The notes beneath the pieces are model-generated. The model was not told the origin of the DNA. It saw only the letters and a program-made list of their open reading frames with translations, and did no database searches. A DNA stretch of 64,000 nucleotides from Rostratula benghalensis (lineage: Eukaryota; Chordata; Aves; Charadriiformes; Rostratulidae): positions 259,229 through 323,228 of the forward strand of contig VXAI01000247.1 in NCBI GenBank assembly GCA_013399305.1, written 5' to 3'. Numbering within the stretch: position 1 is the stretch's first letter; the number at the start of each line of letters is the position of its first letter. The position numbers and the translations under genes were made by a program. Below are positions 25,501-38,500 of this stretch, piece by piece.

Positions 25501-28339
25501 GTGACTGTCAGAACTGAGGTCACTTCTACCCTCTCTCCCCCCCCCCTGCTCTTCTGCACCAGACTACGAATCTGAAACACTTGTACTGGAAGAGGAACGC
25601 TATTAGTATTCAAATGGATTTCCTTTTCCATTTGAAAAATGGAAGACTTCATTTCTAAAAGTAAGTTTAGTGTTAGGCTACCTATTTATGGGGGGTTCTG
25701 CACTCAGCTTGCACACAGTTGATTTGTAAATATTCTTTGTAACCAAAGGCTAAATCTTGGCCCTGGCTCTAAGGTGGTGCACGGGGAATAAATCTGATAT
25801 AATTCCAACAGAGGAATTGCTTCTCTGTTTTGCTGGGTCCAAGGGGTACCAAGCTTCTGATGTCTCTGGGAAGCATGAGGTGGAGCAATCCCTGGCTGTG
25901 CCCCCCACCCACACACTGGATAAACCCAGATTTGCAGAGGGCCTGAAGGACTCAGGGACCTGAATCCCGCTGAGTTATGTGGGGAGATCCCAGTGCTGGT
26001 GGAACTGTTGGCAGAAGTTTTCCTGGGCTCCCACCAGCCCTGCTCTTTGCCCGGAGCAAGGCAGGTGCCCCATCACGGCCCAGATCTTCTGCCTCCTGAC
26101 CCTGCCCAAAGGCATGGGAAGGATTTTTCTGCTCCTCCAGGGAAAACAGTGTGAAAAGGCTGTGCAGAAATAATAATAGAGTTTATGGATGTGGCTAAAC
26201 ATGATTGAAATGATGCTTGTAAACGTGGGAAGAACCTGTCAGCAGCTCTTTAAAAGTGAGTAATACCACTTTAATTGTTATCCCTACTGCTATAGATCAC
26301 AGTAAGGTTATGCTGATGGAACCATCAAGCATAGTAAATGTTATAAGTAGAATGTGTTAGTACTAATTATAGAGTAATTTAACAACAATGTATATAAAGA
26401 GCGCAATTTTGCATGCCAATTCAGCATAGTAAATATAATTGTATGGAAGAAGGGGAAGGCAAAATATTTTTGAAGAGCACAAGGATAGATACTGGGTGGC
26501 TTTTCTGGTGCCGTGGCATTCCCAGCTCCTGGCTCCTTCCAAAGGGGCTGCTGCCACCTGGCCTTACTGAGCATCCCTTGGGTGTGTGCCTCTCTGCGGG
26601 GCACAGGGGATTGCGGACGGATTGCTGGACAACAGCTCGGACTCTTCTCTGCCAAAGCACAACCGTATCATTTTTCATTGAGGGCTGTGATGCTGTGAAA
26701 TAATAATGGAGAACATGCACGGGAAGTACACCTCTGGAGGGCAATGCAAAACCAGGGCCCTGCTGGTTTATTCTTTTTATCAGGCTGTGAGAAGTCAGAA
26801 GCCGTTACTTACTGAAATAAATTGTCTAACAGCTTTGACCTTTCCCCCCCTCCCAATTATTGTAATTTACAAACCTGCAAAAGGACTGAATTTTAGAGGA
26901 GTTTCATTGTTTTGGGTAAAATAACTTCTCTTGCTCTTGAGTTCAAAGATTTTGTTCTTATTTATGCTGCAGTTGCCTTTGGCTGTTCTGGAATCACAAA
27001 GGGGTGTTTGGGAAATTGTGAGTGTCACTTCTGTGCTCTTTATGGCCCTTTTCACAGCCACGGTGACCCAGGTTGCCTCAGAGCAGATGAGCAATATGGA
27101 AGGGTGAGTGTGTCCCCTGGGGATGGTGACTGGACCAGCCTTGGCTCCTCCCCAGGCATTGCTTCCACGGATGCTCCAGATGACAAGCAAACACATCCAA
27201 ACCCTTTGAGGGATCTCCTGCCTATTGTGCAGACTGATTAATATGGCAAGTGGGACACTTATTCTTGTGTTTTGCTTCTGGGATGAGATTGAGCTCTGCC
27301 TGTAAAACAGCATCTGTGTTTCACACCTGGAGTGCGGGAGCCGCGGTGCAGAGCACCCTGACAGAGGTGTGACTGCTGCTTCCTCCTGCAGACAGCAATG
27401 GCTCAAAGCCCCTGCTGGGATCTGGAGGACTTCTGGTCTGCCTCTGCAATTCTTCAGGCCCTCACGGCTAGACCTGGGGTTTATTTATATATGCGTCCTA
27501 GCAATAATTTTAACTTCCAGGTCTTGTGAAAAGAAGAGAGGAAATAACTGCACAGGACTGGAAACAGGCAGAGGTGGCTCCTGCTGGGGAGAATTGAGAC
27601 CTGTTAAAGCTGCTCAAGAAGCACCCAAGGAAACCTCCTCCCTGTTTCCATCCCACTTCAGGAAATGTGAGAATAGAAGCCAGTCCATATGGAAGCCATC
27701 TTGGTGTTCCCAGAGCTCCTCCTCACAACCGGTTCATCCACGACACTCTTGGTTATTTGCCTGTTATCTCGCCAGACTCGCCTCCTACTCGGAGCCCTTT
27801 GGAAAAAAGATTTCCCCAGGGTCTGTTAACTCTGCCTGAGATTCCTATTATGTTTGCTAATTCTTCTCTTGCCTTAAATTGCAGCGATAACGGGAATGGG
27901 GTGACTCTACTTGGCTTCAAGAATTCCATGGCCTGACCGGGGCACATGCTCTACCAGTGCATCAGCTGTTTAACGGATACTGTTTTTTTCCTGTTAAGAG
28001 TAATCTTATATGGTACCTATTCATTGTAAAGAATGATTACAGAAAGGATTGCCGCTGAATAATGCAAGAACTTTGGAGTCTTAGAAAATGGAAAACTCTT
28101 GATAAATCTGTTGTAGCTGAAACAAAATTGAAACAAACTTAAAAATATGACTCTGGTCTTTTACCCAAGGTGAGTAAATAATTTTTAGTGGAGGACAGCT
28201 CACATCCTAACTGTATTTCCACTGAATGTCTGAGCTAATTTATACAATGGCTACTGTGTATGACTAATGGGTGAACTCTCATTGTTTATGCCGAGGCTGT
28301 TGTAGCTGCAGGGCTGGGCCAGTGCCCCTTGCTTATTCC
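22541..28339. other. Non-coding region, nothing recognised
   Basis: No exon with supporting splice sites and no repeat family was recognised. A short (GT)n run occurs near 24427-24440. Confidence 0.55.
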
Positions 28340-28505
28340 TCATAAATGGTTTGGGTTGAAGGGACTGTTAAAGGCCCGGGACTCCCCCCCTGCCCTGGGC
28401 AGGGACACCTCCCTCCAGCCCAGGGGGCTCCAAGCCCCCTCCAGCCTGGCTGTGAACCCCTCCAGGGATGGGGCAGCCTGGGCCAGGGTCCCACCCTGCT
28501 GCGGG
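28340..28505 (-). mobile_element. CR1 LINE fragment, 3' portion
   Basis: The plus strand reads AATGGTTTGGGTTGAAGGGA, then CCCCCTGCCCTGGGCAGGGA and CCAGGGATGGGGCAGCC. This is the reverse complement of the CR1 3' region found throughout bird genomes. The far end fades near 28505. It has lost the reverse transcriptase and cannot move by itself. Confidence 0.85.
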
Positions 28506-29007
28506 CGTTGGTGTAGATATTCCAGAGGTGCTGCAGGATCCTCAGCACATCTCGGAGCAGACTGAAGGACCGGGGGAGCACGCTGTCCCTCTGACCCTGG
28601 CACGCTGCCCTCAGGCCTGTCTCGAGCCAGCCTGCTTTAATCCCTTTCCTCCTTCAAATCCAGTCTAGAGCTTTTCTGATGAGCTCTGCAAAGACCCCTT
28701 TCCCCCTTTGAACAAGGCGCACCCCGCCTGCCGTCAGCAGCTCTGCTGGGCTGCACACTGACTGACTTGTGACCCACGAACCCAAAGTTCTGCTGCCGGG
28801 GCCATGCTCGGAGTCAGGTTTCCATCTGTGGGGCCTGCCCCGCACTGCGAGGATCGGGAGAGACGCCTGAATCCGCCGCCCGAAGGCTTCGCGGTCTCTC
28901 TTGGGCGCCCTTGGACGAGCTCTTGCAGCTTCACGGCCGCCCGCCTGGAAAACCCTCGACCGCAGCGGCCCCCAGCCGGCCCCGCCGGGCCGGGCCCCGC
29001 CGGGCGC

Positions 29008-29083
29008 NNNNNNNNNNNNNNNNNNNNNNNNNNNNNNNNNNNNNNNNNNNNNNNNNNNNNNNNNNNNNNNNNNNNNNNNNNNN
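29008..29083. other. Assembly gap (76 N)
   Basis: Run of N in the most GC-rich part of the CpG island. Sequencing dropout in GC-extreme DNA is the likely cause; the true length may differ. Confidence 0.99.
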
Positions 29084-29220
29084 CTCCGCGCCCCGCGGTC
29101 GCCGCGGGTCCGGCCGGGGCTGAGGCCGCTCGCCCGGGGCCACCAGGGGCTGGTGTCGGTTACAGCGCGTTCGGATCTCCCGCCGCCGGTCCTGGCCCAG
29201 CGCAGAGGCAGCAGATGGAG
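29084..29220 (+). other. Candidate first-exon end with splice donor
   Basis: Sequence after the gap runs to AGATGGAG|GTAAGG at 29220/29221, a strong plus-strand 5' splice site inside a CpG island. The 5' boundary is not known and would lie in or before the gap. An ATG at 29215 is two codons from the donor, so the exon may be non-coding or carry only a start. Confidence 0.25.
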
Positions 29221-29543
29221 GTAAGGGCGCTCTGTTAGCTCGTTCTTCGCCTGCCCGTGCTCCGCCATGGCAGCGCACCCCGTGCCCGGCAGATCCGCGC
29301 CGAGGCAGCCGGCGGCAGCGGAACCGGAGGTTTGCCGGGGGTCCGCCGTGGAGGTGCCGGCAGCCGGGCCGGGGGTGGCCGCCATGGCGATAGCGTGGTG
29401 TGTGTGGTTGGAGAGTGTGAGGGAAGGATGGGACGGGGGCCCTGGCCAGAGACTCCCCAGCACAGCCCTCTGTGCTGCACAGGCCGCCATTCTCCGGCCA
29501 CAACAGGCTTGTGGCCCAGTGAGGGTGTTCTTGGCCTCCATGG

Positions 29544-29587
29544 CATCACCAGGGCATCACCAGGGCATCACCAGGGCATCACCAGGG
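29544..29587. repeat. Four perfect copies of an 11-bp unit
   Basis: CATCACCAGGG is repeated four times without a mismatch, just 3' of the CpG island. A recent minisatellite seed. Confidence 0.95.
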
Positions 29588-32500
29588 CAGGGAGGTGCTG
29601 CCAGGCCTGTGGCTGACAGGGGTTCACTGGCAGCTTGGCCTTCAGCGGTGCCTGCAGCCGAGCCCACCACGACGTGGCCACCTTGGGATGGGGAACTGCA
29701 CGAAGCACATGGACACATGTCATCGCCATGAATGCTTAGTTTATGTTGCTCCGCAATGTCACTATGTGTGACATCTGGCTTATATAACACAGCCTTTTTA
29801 ATTTTCATTTCTGTTTCACATAGGGCAAACATGCAGGTCCTCCACTTCCATCCCCTGGAAGAGGCAGTGTTTGTACAGGCTGTGATGCTTGTTTCTCTTG
29901 ATAATCTCAATTTTGTGAAAAATCTTCTAAAACCTCTGCTATTTAAGTGCAGATATTTCCCCTCTGTTTACCCTTTTGTGTATCCAAACCCAAGTTGCTT
30001 CCTGACTCCCTTGTCCCTTTTACTGCACCAATAGCAATATAAAATATCATTGAGGTATCTCTTCAGATTTACAACGGGCACTTAAAAATATTTTTTTAAT
30101 GTTTCCTTGCATGGACTGTTTATCAGTCGTAATGGGGTTTTTTTAAACAACCTTTTTATTACCCTGAAATGGCCGAAGGAGATGATCCTCAGCAGTTGAT
30201 AAACCAAAAAAAAAAAAGAAATTTTTGAAGTCTACAGAATGATACTAACTTTTACCAGCTGAAGAAATGGTCCTTGACAGCGTTAGAACGGCAGGACGCC
30301 TGACTCCTGAGCCATATAACTTTATGGCAAAACCTAGGTGAATTCAGTAGGGGTGAGAGCAGAGAATGAGCTGGTTTTTATCTGTTTTTCAAAGCTGGTG
30401 TCCTCGAAGGCAACATGGGGCAGCATCCCCTTTCTGTCAGCCCTTGTCATCTGTCCTGCATGGTGCATTCAAGGGTGCTCGCCCGGTGGGGATGGCTCCT
30501 CAGTCCCAGGATCAGCGTGGGGAGTATCCAGCATCCACAGAGCAGTCAGGGCTGTTCATAAAACCTTATTTTGTAGGTTGTGCTGACTGCCCTTATTTCA
30601 CCGAGGAGGAGGTTAAGGGTCTGGCTTTCTAACCCCCTGCCAGCTTGGCAAATGCCAGCCGGGCTGTGCTGGGCTGTGTGGCACAATTCTCCTGCTTTGC
30701 ACATCCCAGCGCCTCTGGTCACTCCTGCCCTTCTCCCAGGCAGATGGTCACGAGCCAGGGGGGTTGGAGCCCGTGCTCCCAGAGATCCAGGCTGTGGGGC
30801 ATCCTTTGAGAGCACAGCACCCCAAGGAGGGTCTGTCCCTCTCACCCACAGACCTGAGGGCCAGGCTCCAGCCCAGCTCCTGCAGGTCTCAGCTTCTGTA
30901 TCACTCTGTTCCTTGCTGAAGCTGCTGATAGGATCCATTGTGAGAAGTGCAGTGAGATGGAAGGGGAGAGCCAAGTAAAGTTTAAAATTGCCAGGTGCAG
31001 AACCTGCAGAACAAAAAGCCTGTAGAAGGGGAGAGAAGAAAGGGCTTTTAGTTTAAAGTGAAATTCAGAGGAAACCAAAGCGACCATTTTCGATCCCAGA
31101 AAGTTCAGGCTGTCGTTGCTTCTTTAACGTTGCTGTCAGGTTAGTTTAGTTCTGTTAATAGCTCGGTGCAGCTTTTGAGCTGGACACTTTTCAGGATTAT
31201 TCTTCACCTGTTTTTCCAAGTGCTCCGTTTATTCTTTAGCGATTGTTCGCTGCACCCTTTCAGGTACCTTGGTGAATATGGAGGACACGGCACCGTGGTG
31301 TTACCTTCAGGCTAATAGAGCCATCCTTTTTGCGAGCTTTCTGGCTTCTTCCCCAAGCCCGTTTCCAGAGTGCAGGATGCTCAAAGGACAGGGAATCCAG
31401 CCTGGAATCTTTCCATGGCTGCAATAAGCTTGTTTTATCGATTGCTGGAGACATGCTCATGACTTTTAAAAACCATTTATGGCTTTTGTTAAAAGTTATT
31501 TAATTCAGGTGTTGACAGGATGGCTCCTGGCAGTGTTCCCCAAGCCTAGGCAGACTACAGAGAGGGAGTGATGGGCACTCTGCTAATGACAAGTGTCCTG
31601 CAAAGGTTTACGTGTGTGTAACTTACACTGTGAATGGTCCATGTGCTTCCCTGTTAATATTTAGCAGGTAATGAAAGGAGATGAAAATCATGAGATTTTT
31701 ATCAGCAGAGAAAGTCCTCACTGTCCTCCATCAGCACTCCCAGGTACAGCTTCTGCTGTGGTGACCGCAGTGGTGACAGCCCATCCCACAGCCAGCGCCT
31801 GTGCAGGTTTTGGTCCCAGTTCTTACCAAAAGAAAATACCGAATTGTCCTGAAACTGCTAACTGATCTGGAGAATAATTTGTATCCCTTTTCACATTGAC
31901 ATGAAAATTAGGAGGTATAAATATAAAGATTTCACAAAGGCATAATATAATTTCTTTAAAACGGCTTTCTCAACTATGCAGTAAATTATAGTTTCAAGAT
32001 AAACAGAAACATGATTATTTTTGAAGCTGAAGAGGACAAGCACAGCCTTTATTGTACAGTCTTGTTTTCTTTATTTTACTCAATAAACAGACACTTGGAA
32101 GATACAGAGCTCTACTTCATGTGGAAAACAGCCAGGAAGAAACCTGAATGGAGCGCAGATAGAGGGGATTAATGAATTAATGGCCCAAAGGAGAAATGCA
32201 AAGTGTGTACCAGTGCTGGAAAGAGACTGAGCGGCCCTTACCTTTCAGCTTGTCAGGTAGCAGTGCAGCTATTTCTAGTCTGGCTTCTTAGAAAGAAAAC
32301 AGTGTTCAATGACAAAAATATTCAAAAGGCAGTTTTTAATTTGGGAGAAAATGAGGCAATATGAGAAAGCTTTGCTGGGCCTAATTTACTAAATCGAGAT
32401 GTTTACTTTCCTGAGGCCGGATCTCTGCTTTGTTTACATTGCAGTTAAAATCAGGTTGAAAGTTGTGTTTTGGGTGCAGTGGTTGGGTCAGTGTGGTCAT

Positions 32501-35500
32501 GGTGACCACAGGCACACAGGGAGCCATTGCTCCCTCTCATCCCTGCAGAGCCCCTGGCACGGCTGTGCCCAGCCCTCGGGCGCCAGCTTGTGCCCCAGAG
32601 CCCCTCAGCTTGTCCCTCGGCAGGACACATCATGGCTACCGAGGTGAGTAAACCAAACAGAGTGATCAAAGTGTCTGAGCTACGGCCACCACAAGTGGTG
32701 AGCCGTAGAGTCATCTCCAGGCTGCGGTTTGGGTCACTGAGCTCTGCTGGGAACAGCTTGCTGCAGCCACGGGGTCACCTTCAACCACAGGGCTCACAGT
32801 CCTCAGGACCAGGCTTGGTGGTAGATTCTTCTGAAAAGGGCCACAAATCACAGCATCAGCAGGAGTTATTTTCAGTAACTCCATACTGAACATCCCCACT
32901 CCTGCCTTTAATCAGTCATCACAAATCAAGGGTATTTCCCTTGCTCTTCCCTGTCAGCATTAACTGATTTAATCACTTCTGAGATGCTTTACCTGTCTTC
33001 TGTCCCACCGGCTGCTCTTCAGAGGTGAGAATAAGATGCTTAGGGCTGGTGAGGGACCAGTGGTCTTCATAGCTAGGGCAGGTCCTCCTCTTCTAAATGA
33101 GGTGTTAACTGGGTTCTGCTGCTGAGGGGCCAGGCTGGTCCCCAGGTGCTGGTGGGGTGGAGGAAGAGATGGTGGTGAAGCCAACCATTGCTCGGACTCC
33201 CAGTTCTTGTGCCCAAGCAGGTCATTTCACTGCTGTTGGTGGCTGGGCTGTGGTGTGGGAATGCTGCTGGTTTGTGCCCCTCTGTGGTCAGGGGCTGTGG
33301 AGGGGGGGTTTTGCTGTGCCCTGAGGCTCTGACTGGAGCTGAGATGGAGAGCAGGCACTTTGGTGAAGGAAACTCCTGACCGAGTGGGAGATGCTGAAGA
33401 TCCAGGACTGCTGGCTCTTGTGGGCTTGTTGGGACTCTGCTTGGCTCCGTAAGTAAAACCTCATTTCTTGGGTGCTCCACTTTGGCAGGGCTTTCAGCCC
33501 TGGCAGAAAACAGCCGGTGCTTAGAAATTCACTTTCTTGGGGCAGAACGGTTACTGCAGGTGCTGGGTGATCCCTGGCTGTTGTGGGTAGTGGTGGGTTG
33601 ATGGGACACTGGTTCTTGCTCTCAGTGTTGAGGAGCTTGGTGGGGCTGGCTCTGGGGAGCTGCTCTGGCGTTACCGGCTCGTTCTGTCATTATGTGAGGG
33701 TAAGCACAAAGAGTCTGCTTAGGGGTATTGCTTCCATAGAGAAAACTGTGCTTTTCGCCTGTGTCTTGGTGTTACCCAGTTAATGGTGTTGTGTTGAAAG
33801 AAGATGAAATGTCTTTGTTTGGTTAATATTATATGCTCTCTTTTGAAATGATGAACCAAGCAAGAACGAGGCGCTGTGCAGCTGGGGCATTATTTAAACC
33901 TGTTTGGAAACCTCATGCTAATATTTAAATTGCTTCTCGTTTTAATTGAAATGTTTACTTCTGGGAAGGTGGAAGACAGAAGTATTGCTTGCAAACCTTC
34001 CTGGCGTTGACACAGGCATGGCGGGTGATAAATACCGACTTGCTGAAAAAATAAATATGTAGAAGCATTTTCTCTAGAGGCTCAGCAATGAGAAAATAGT
34101 GAGCTAAAATGCTGTAGTTATGCATTGGAAAAATCAGCAAGAGCCTGCATTAATTGAAACTCAGTTCTTTATGTATATCAGTTCCTTATCCTTCTGGGAT
34201 TCTGAGTGGTGAGAAAGAGACAGAGCAACAGATTAAGCTAAATGTTGGCAATGACAGAGATAAATTGAGGGTTTAAAGCCTGTGTTGAGACAAATTACTA
34301 CTGAAAACCTGGTCGTTCTTTTTTTTCTTGACTTGTGAGACTGATCAATCCACAGAACACCAGACCTGCAGGTTTTTTGGCCTGGCCATGGCAGGTACAA
34401 AAGGGGGTTTAAGCTTTGTAGATGTGATCACCTTGATGTTCGTAGTTTCATGACATGCCAGTGGACACGGACACCTTCCTGCTGCCTCCTCTCAACACCT
34501 TTCTCACATTCCTCCTTCTGGGGACGTTGGCTTCTCTGACTGAGACCTGACAGTGTGGAGGGAGGTGCAGATGGTGGCTGGTGCTCTCTGCCTGTCCTGG
34601 CCAGCCCTGCAAGCCTCGGTGGCCACTGGGGGACTCTCCCCACAGTGACAGGGCTGTGGTGTCTGGATCCAGCAGCCAGGGTCAAATCGGGAGAAAAGTT
34701 TGGTTTGCTTTGGGTTAAGCTGGTCTTAAGTTCTTCATGGTGTGTTTGAAACAAAATGCATGTCCCTGCGTAGCTCGTGTAGAATAAATAAGCCAGTTCG
34801 GTATTTCATTATGTCGTTCTATTAATTTCCATCCATCTACCTTGCAGGTATCATTTAATTTAAAAGTCTGCAGTTGGGCTTGGTAACATTAGTAAATCTT
34901 AAATCGGCATAAATAATACAGAAATTAAAACCTAAGAAAGCAGAAATTATTTGAATACAGGCACTATCAGAGGCTTTAGCTGCCCCCTGAGGTTTCTGCA
35001 TGGTGCTGACACATTGGAAATTATTTATAGAGTGTGTCTGTGCTATTGTTTCTAATTTAAATATGAGCACTGACTGTTTGGGGCCTGGAGGCAGCCCTGC
35101 TGGAGGCGGGAAGTCTGCTCTGTGCTGTTGGAAATACTGATCCACAGGGACACGCGGACCAGGTCGTGCTGCTGTGGCAAAGGACAATTCTGCAGGGTCA
35201 GGGCAGGAACGTGTCCTGATGTACACTGAGAAGCAAATGGAATTTTTTCTCTTGCTGAATGCAGCTGGCTTGCAGCAAGCTGTTTGAAAAGTGTTTATTA
35301 AATTGGGATAATCAAAAGCTGGTAGCCCGGAGACCTCGTCACCTATTAAGTTGTAGCTTTCTGTGGAATCCAGAAATTCAAGTCCCAGGTGCAGTGGATT
35401 CAGTAGCTGCAGGTGGAGGGTAACAAATCTCTGGGCATTGTCTGTATTTCTGTGTCTCTCTGAGGTCAGCCTGGCATCGTGGCTGCTCTCGGTGGACCAG

Positions 35501-38500
35501 CATTTGTGTGTAGCAGATTGTGACTCTCGTTAAATACATGACCCTCGTGACAGTGTTAGCAAACACAAGGTTGGGGGCTGCTTGGGTCACTGGTGGGGGG
35601 CAGGAGCCCAGGGCCAGCACCAGGGGGTCCCAGGGAGGAGGGTGGTGGGGCTGGGTGCCCTAGGGAGGTGACACCATGCCCATGATGCCAGCCCTGCTCT
35701 CCTGGGACTCGATGACGCTGTAGCCCACCGGCCAGTTCAGGGTGGGTCCCCACAGCGTGTCTGGGGAAAGGCAGGACCAAGTCACACCTTCACTCGGTGA
35801 AAATCTGCCAGGACCAACCTCCCGTGGGTCTGAGCTGGGACCTCTCTGCCAGTGCCCAGGACTTGCTGCAGACTCATTTCAAATTAAAGAATAAGCATTT
35901 GCGTTTGTAGGTAAACAGTTGTTAATTTTGCTCAAATACTCAATTTGTTCCATCCCAAGGATTTCCAATCAATATTACATTCTAGCAGAAAAATAATGTA
36001 GTAAGCCATTATTAGAATAATAACGTTCATTTGATGCTCACAACTGACAGCAAATCTTTATTTTAATTAATTCTTAGATTATTTAAATAAAAGCCATTCT
36101 CACTTTTCACTTGGCACTTTTTAAGAATTTTATTGTGCTCCTTGGGCAGATAAAGTTGGCAGGGTTGACCAGAACTTGATGTGGTTTTTTTTTTTTACTT
36201 CTCAGCACTGTTGATGCAGGCCTGTTTTTATTTTTGGAAGTTAGTTGAATACAAATACCAAGATCGGTTTTCATAAAGTGCTGTGGAAACAAGCTGTTTT
36301 GGAAAGTTCCCCTCTGTGTGGGTCGGATTAAAGGTATTTTGCATATATGCTAATGCTGTAGCAATTTCCAACTTGGCTATATTTACATTTAGCATATACC
36401 TCGCAGGGTGTGATAAAATGAAGCATTTCAGCATTTCTAACTTGAAAGGAGTGGGCTGGTGCTGGGTTTTGGTTATCCAGAGAGCACCAGTGCAGGGTTT
36501 GCATCTTCTGTTGCGGTTATGGTTGCCCCGATATTTATAGCAACAGGAATGGAACATCACTGACAGCCCCTGGTCAAGTAATGCAGAAAGTACACTGAAA
36601 TGAACTTTGCTGTGCCTGCTCTACGTGGAGAGTTGATGGAGCTTGTGTAAGTGTTTGTAATAAATCTCTGTGTTTAAAAAAATGCTCAGAACTTAATTTT
36701 AACACTGCTGTAGATATGAGAGGAAGATCTTGTTTCCTGTCCCAGAAGAAATCTGAGATTTCGATTTATTTACCTCTTTACTCTCTCATATTGCTGGCAG
36801 GTTAAATGAAAGGTGAGAGAACAGTTTGTGTGTGCGTGAATGTAATTAGTCTGAGGAAGAAAACAGGCTCAGAAAGGATGTTGCTTCACTGTCAATTACT
36901 TAAAAGACAACCGACTGTAATCTGAAATAGTAAAGTTACTGTACCCTGAACTAAAGCAGATCTTTTCTGATGAGTGTGGCTTTGGCAGCATCCTTTCTTT
37001 TCTGAGTCTGTTCTGTTAACCTGGGATACTTTGAACAGGGCTGTTTTCCATAAGCAGGTTTTGTCAGTGCAGGAAGGGGGTGCTGGATGTTCTTGTCAGC
37101 ATCCAACACCTGACACCTCGCTCCTCCCTGCTGGGCACAAGTGACCTCAACTGCAGGACTGAGGAGTCTTTGAAATTTATGGATCTTTTGTAGCCATGTA
37201 ATTAACTTGAGAGGTGCTTAGGTACTCGTTACGTGGCATCAACATGGAACTTGGACTAAGCAAAGTACTAGGTAATAACCTGGAAGCCCTGGGGTATATT
37301 CTGTGCTGTCAAAGGGCTGGCCTGGGGAGCCCAAAAGGATTTCTGTCCCTGGCAGTTAGGGACAGCCCTGGTCACAGCTGGGAAGGGGTTGTCGAAGGCA
37401 GGACTTCATCTCCCTCCTTCCTGAATGAGCATTAGGAGAAATGAATGCATGCTGAGAGCTCAGGCCTGTTTGCCTGAGTGAAATTGCCCAAAGAGCGTGG
37501 AATTTGTGGAGGCTTTGTGAGTTTAGAATAGTTTTGAGTTGGTCTCTTGAGGTTTGAAGAGGACCAATTTACCTGATGTGTTTTTCTTTTTGGTTTGTTA
37601 CAACCATATTTGAGAATGCAATTTATTTTAGTTTCCGTGAAATTTGGATGACTTTTTTTTCCACACTGTATAGCTATTTAGCATTGGGAGCTGCTCCATC
37701 CACATCTACCCCAGGGTCTTTAGGGGCTGGACAAGTTGTCCAGCCTGTCATTATAACTGTTCTCTTTTTCTCCTGGCTTCCTGAGCACAGCAGAAAACAC
37801 GGGCTCTCACATTCGGCACTCTTAACGCTCCAGTTGCATCCTGCCTATTGCTTTACTAGCTGAATACAAACACTTAACTTATCTTCCAATTGGGACTAAA
37901 TTGATATTACTATTCCTGAGAACTGAAATAATGCTGCGTGATATCTGAAGACTATTGCTGTGCCCCAAAACCTTCACAAACAGACACTCTGACGGGATAT
38001 GTGCTTAGTCACTGCTTAGTTCTTCCTTCCTTTTTGGAAAACCTCATGTACATTTGTGGTCTGCTGGTTTTCTGAGCAGTGTGGAGATACTTCATACTGA
38101 GGAGAAAAGTACATGCTCGTTTTGGGTCACTTTTTCCCCTATCTGGTATTTAATATGAATGATGTAAGTTGGTATGTCAAAAAAATTAAATAATTCTAAC
38201 CTGTATAGGAAAGGAATTTTAACCTTTGAAAACTATTTACATGTTTTAGTATTATGAATTATGCATAGAGTTAGGCGCTAAGGTTATTTTCAAAGTCAGT
38301 CACCTCAGGATCAAGCTGTAGAAAACAAAGAGAAGAGTGGTTTCTTTTCTCTTGCTCTCCCCCTTTCTTTAATTCCCCAGGATTCAGGAAATAGCATTGA
38401 AGTCTAACGCCATTGGGATTTCTCACTAAACTTCAAAGCTTAATTTAGTCTCTGTTGGAATGGAGAGAGGCACAGAGCAGGCACAGTGGAATCCATTTAA

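Larger units (their letters stand above)
28790..29430. promoter_or_regulatory. CpG island, candidate promoter
   Basis: CpG is very frequent here: I count over 20 in the 165 bases before the N gap, against near absence in flanking DNA. Base composition is extremely GC-rich around the gap. Several ATGs in good Kozak context lie on both strands (plus 29267 and 29383, minus near 29385). CpG islands in vertebrates usually mark transcription start regions. No known protein N-terminus could be recognised, so the associated gene is unknown and may be non-coding. Confidence 0.65.

Noticed and set aside
28654..29541. Minus-strand open frame of 295 aa through the CpG island
   Set aside because: It passes through the 76-N gap, so 26 residues are unknown, and long stop-free frames are expected in GC-rich DNA. 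No domain or known N-terminus is visible.
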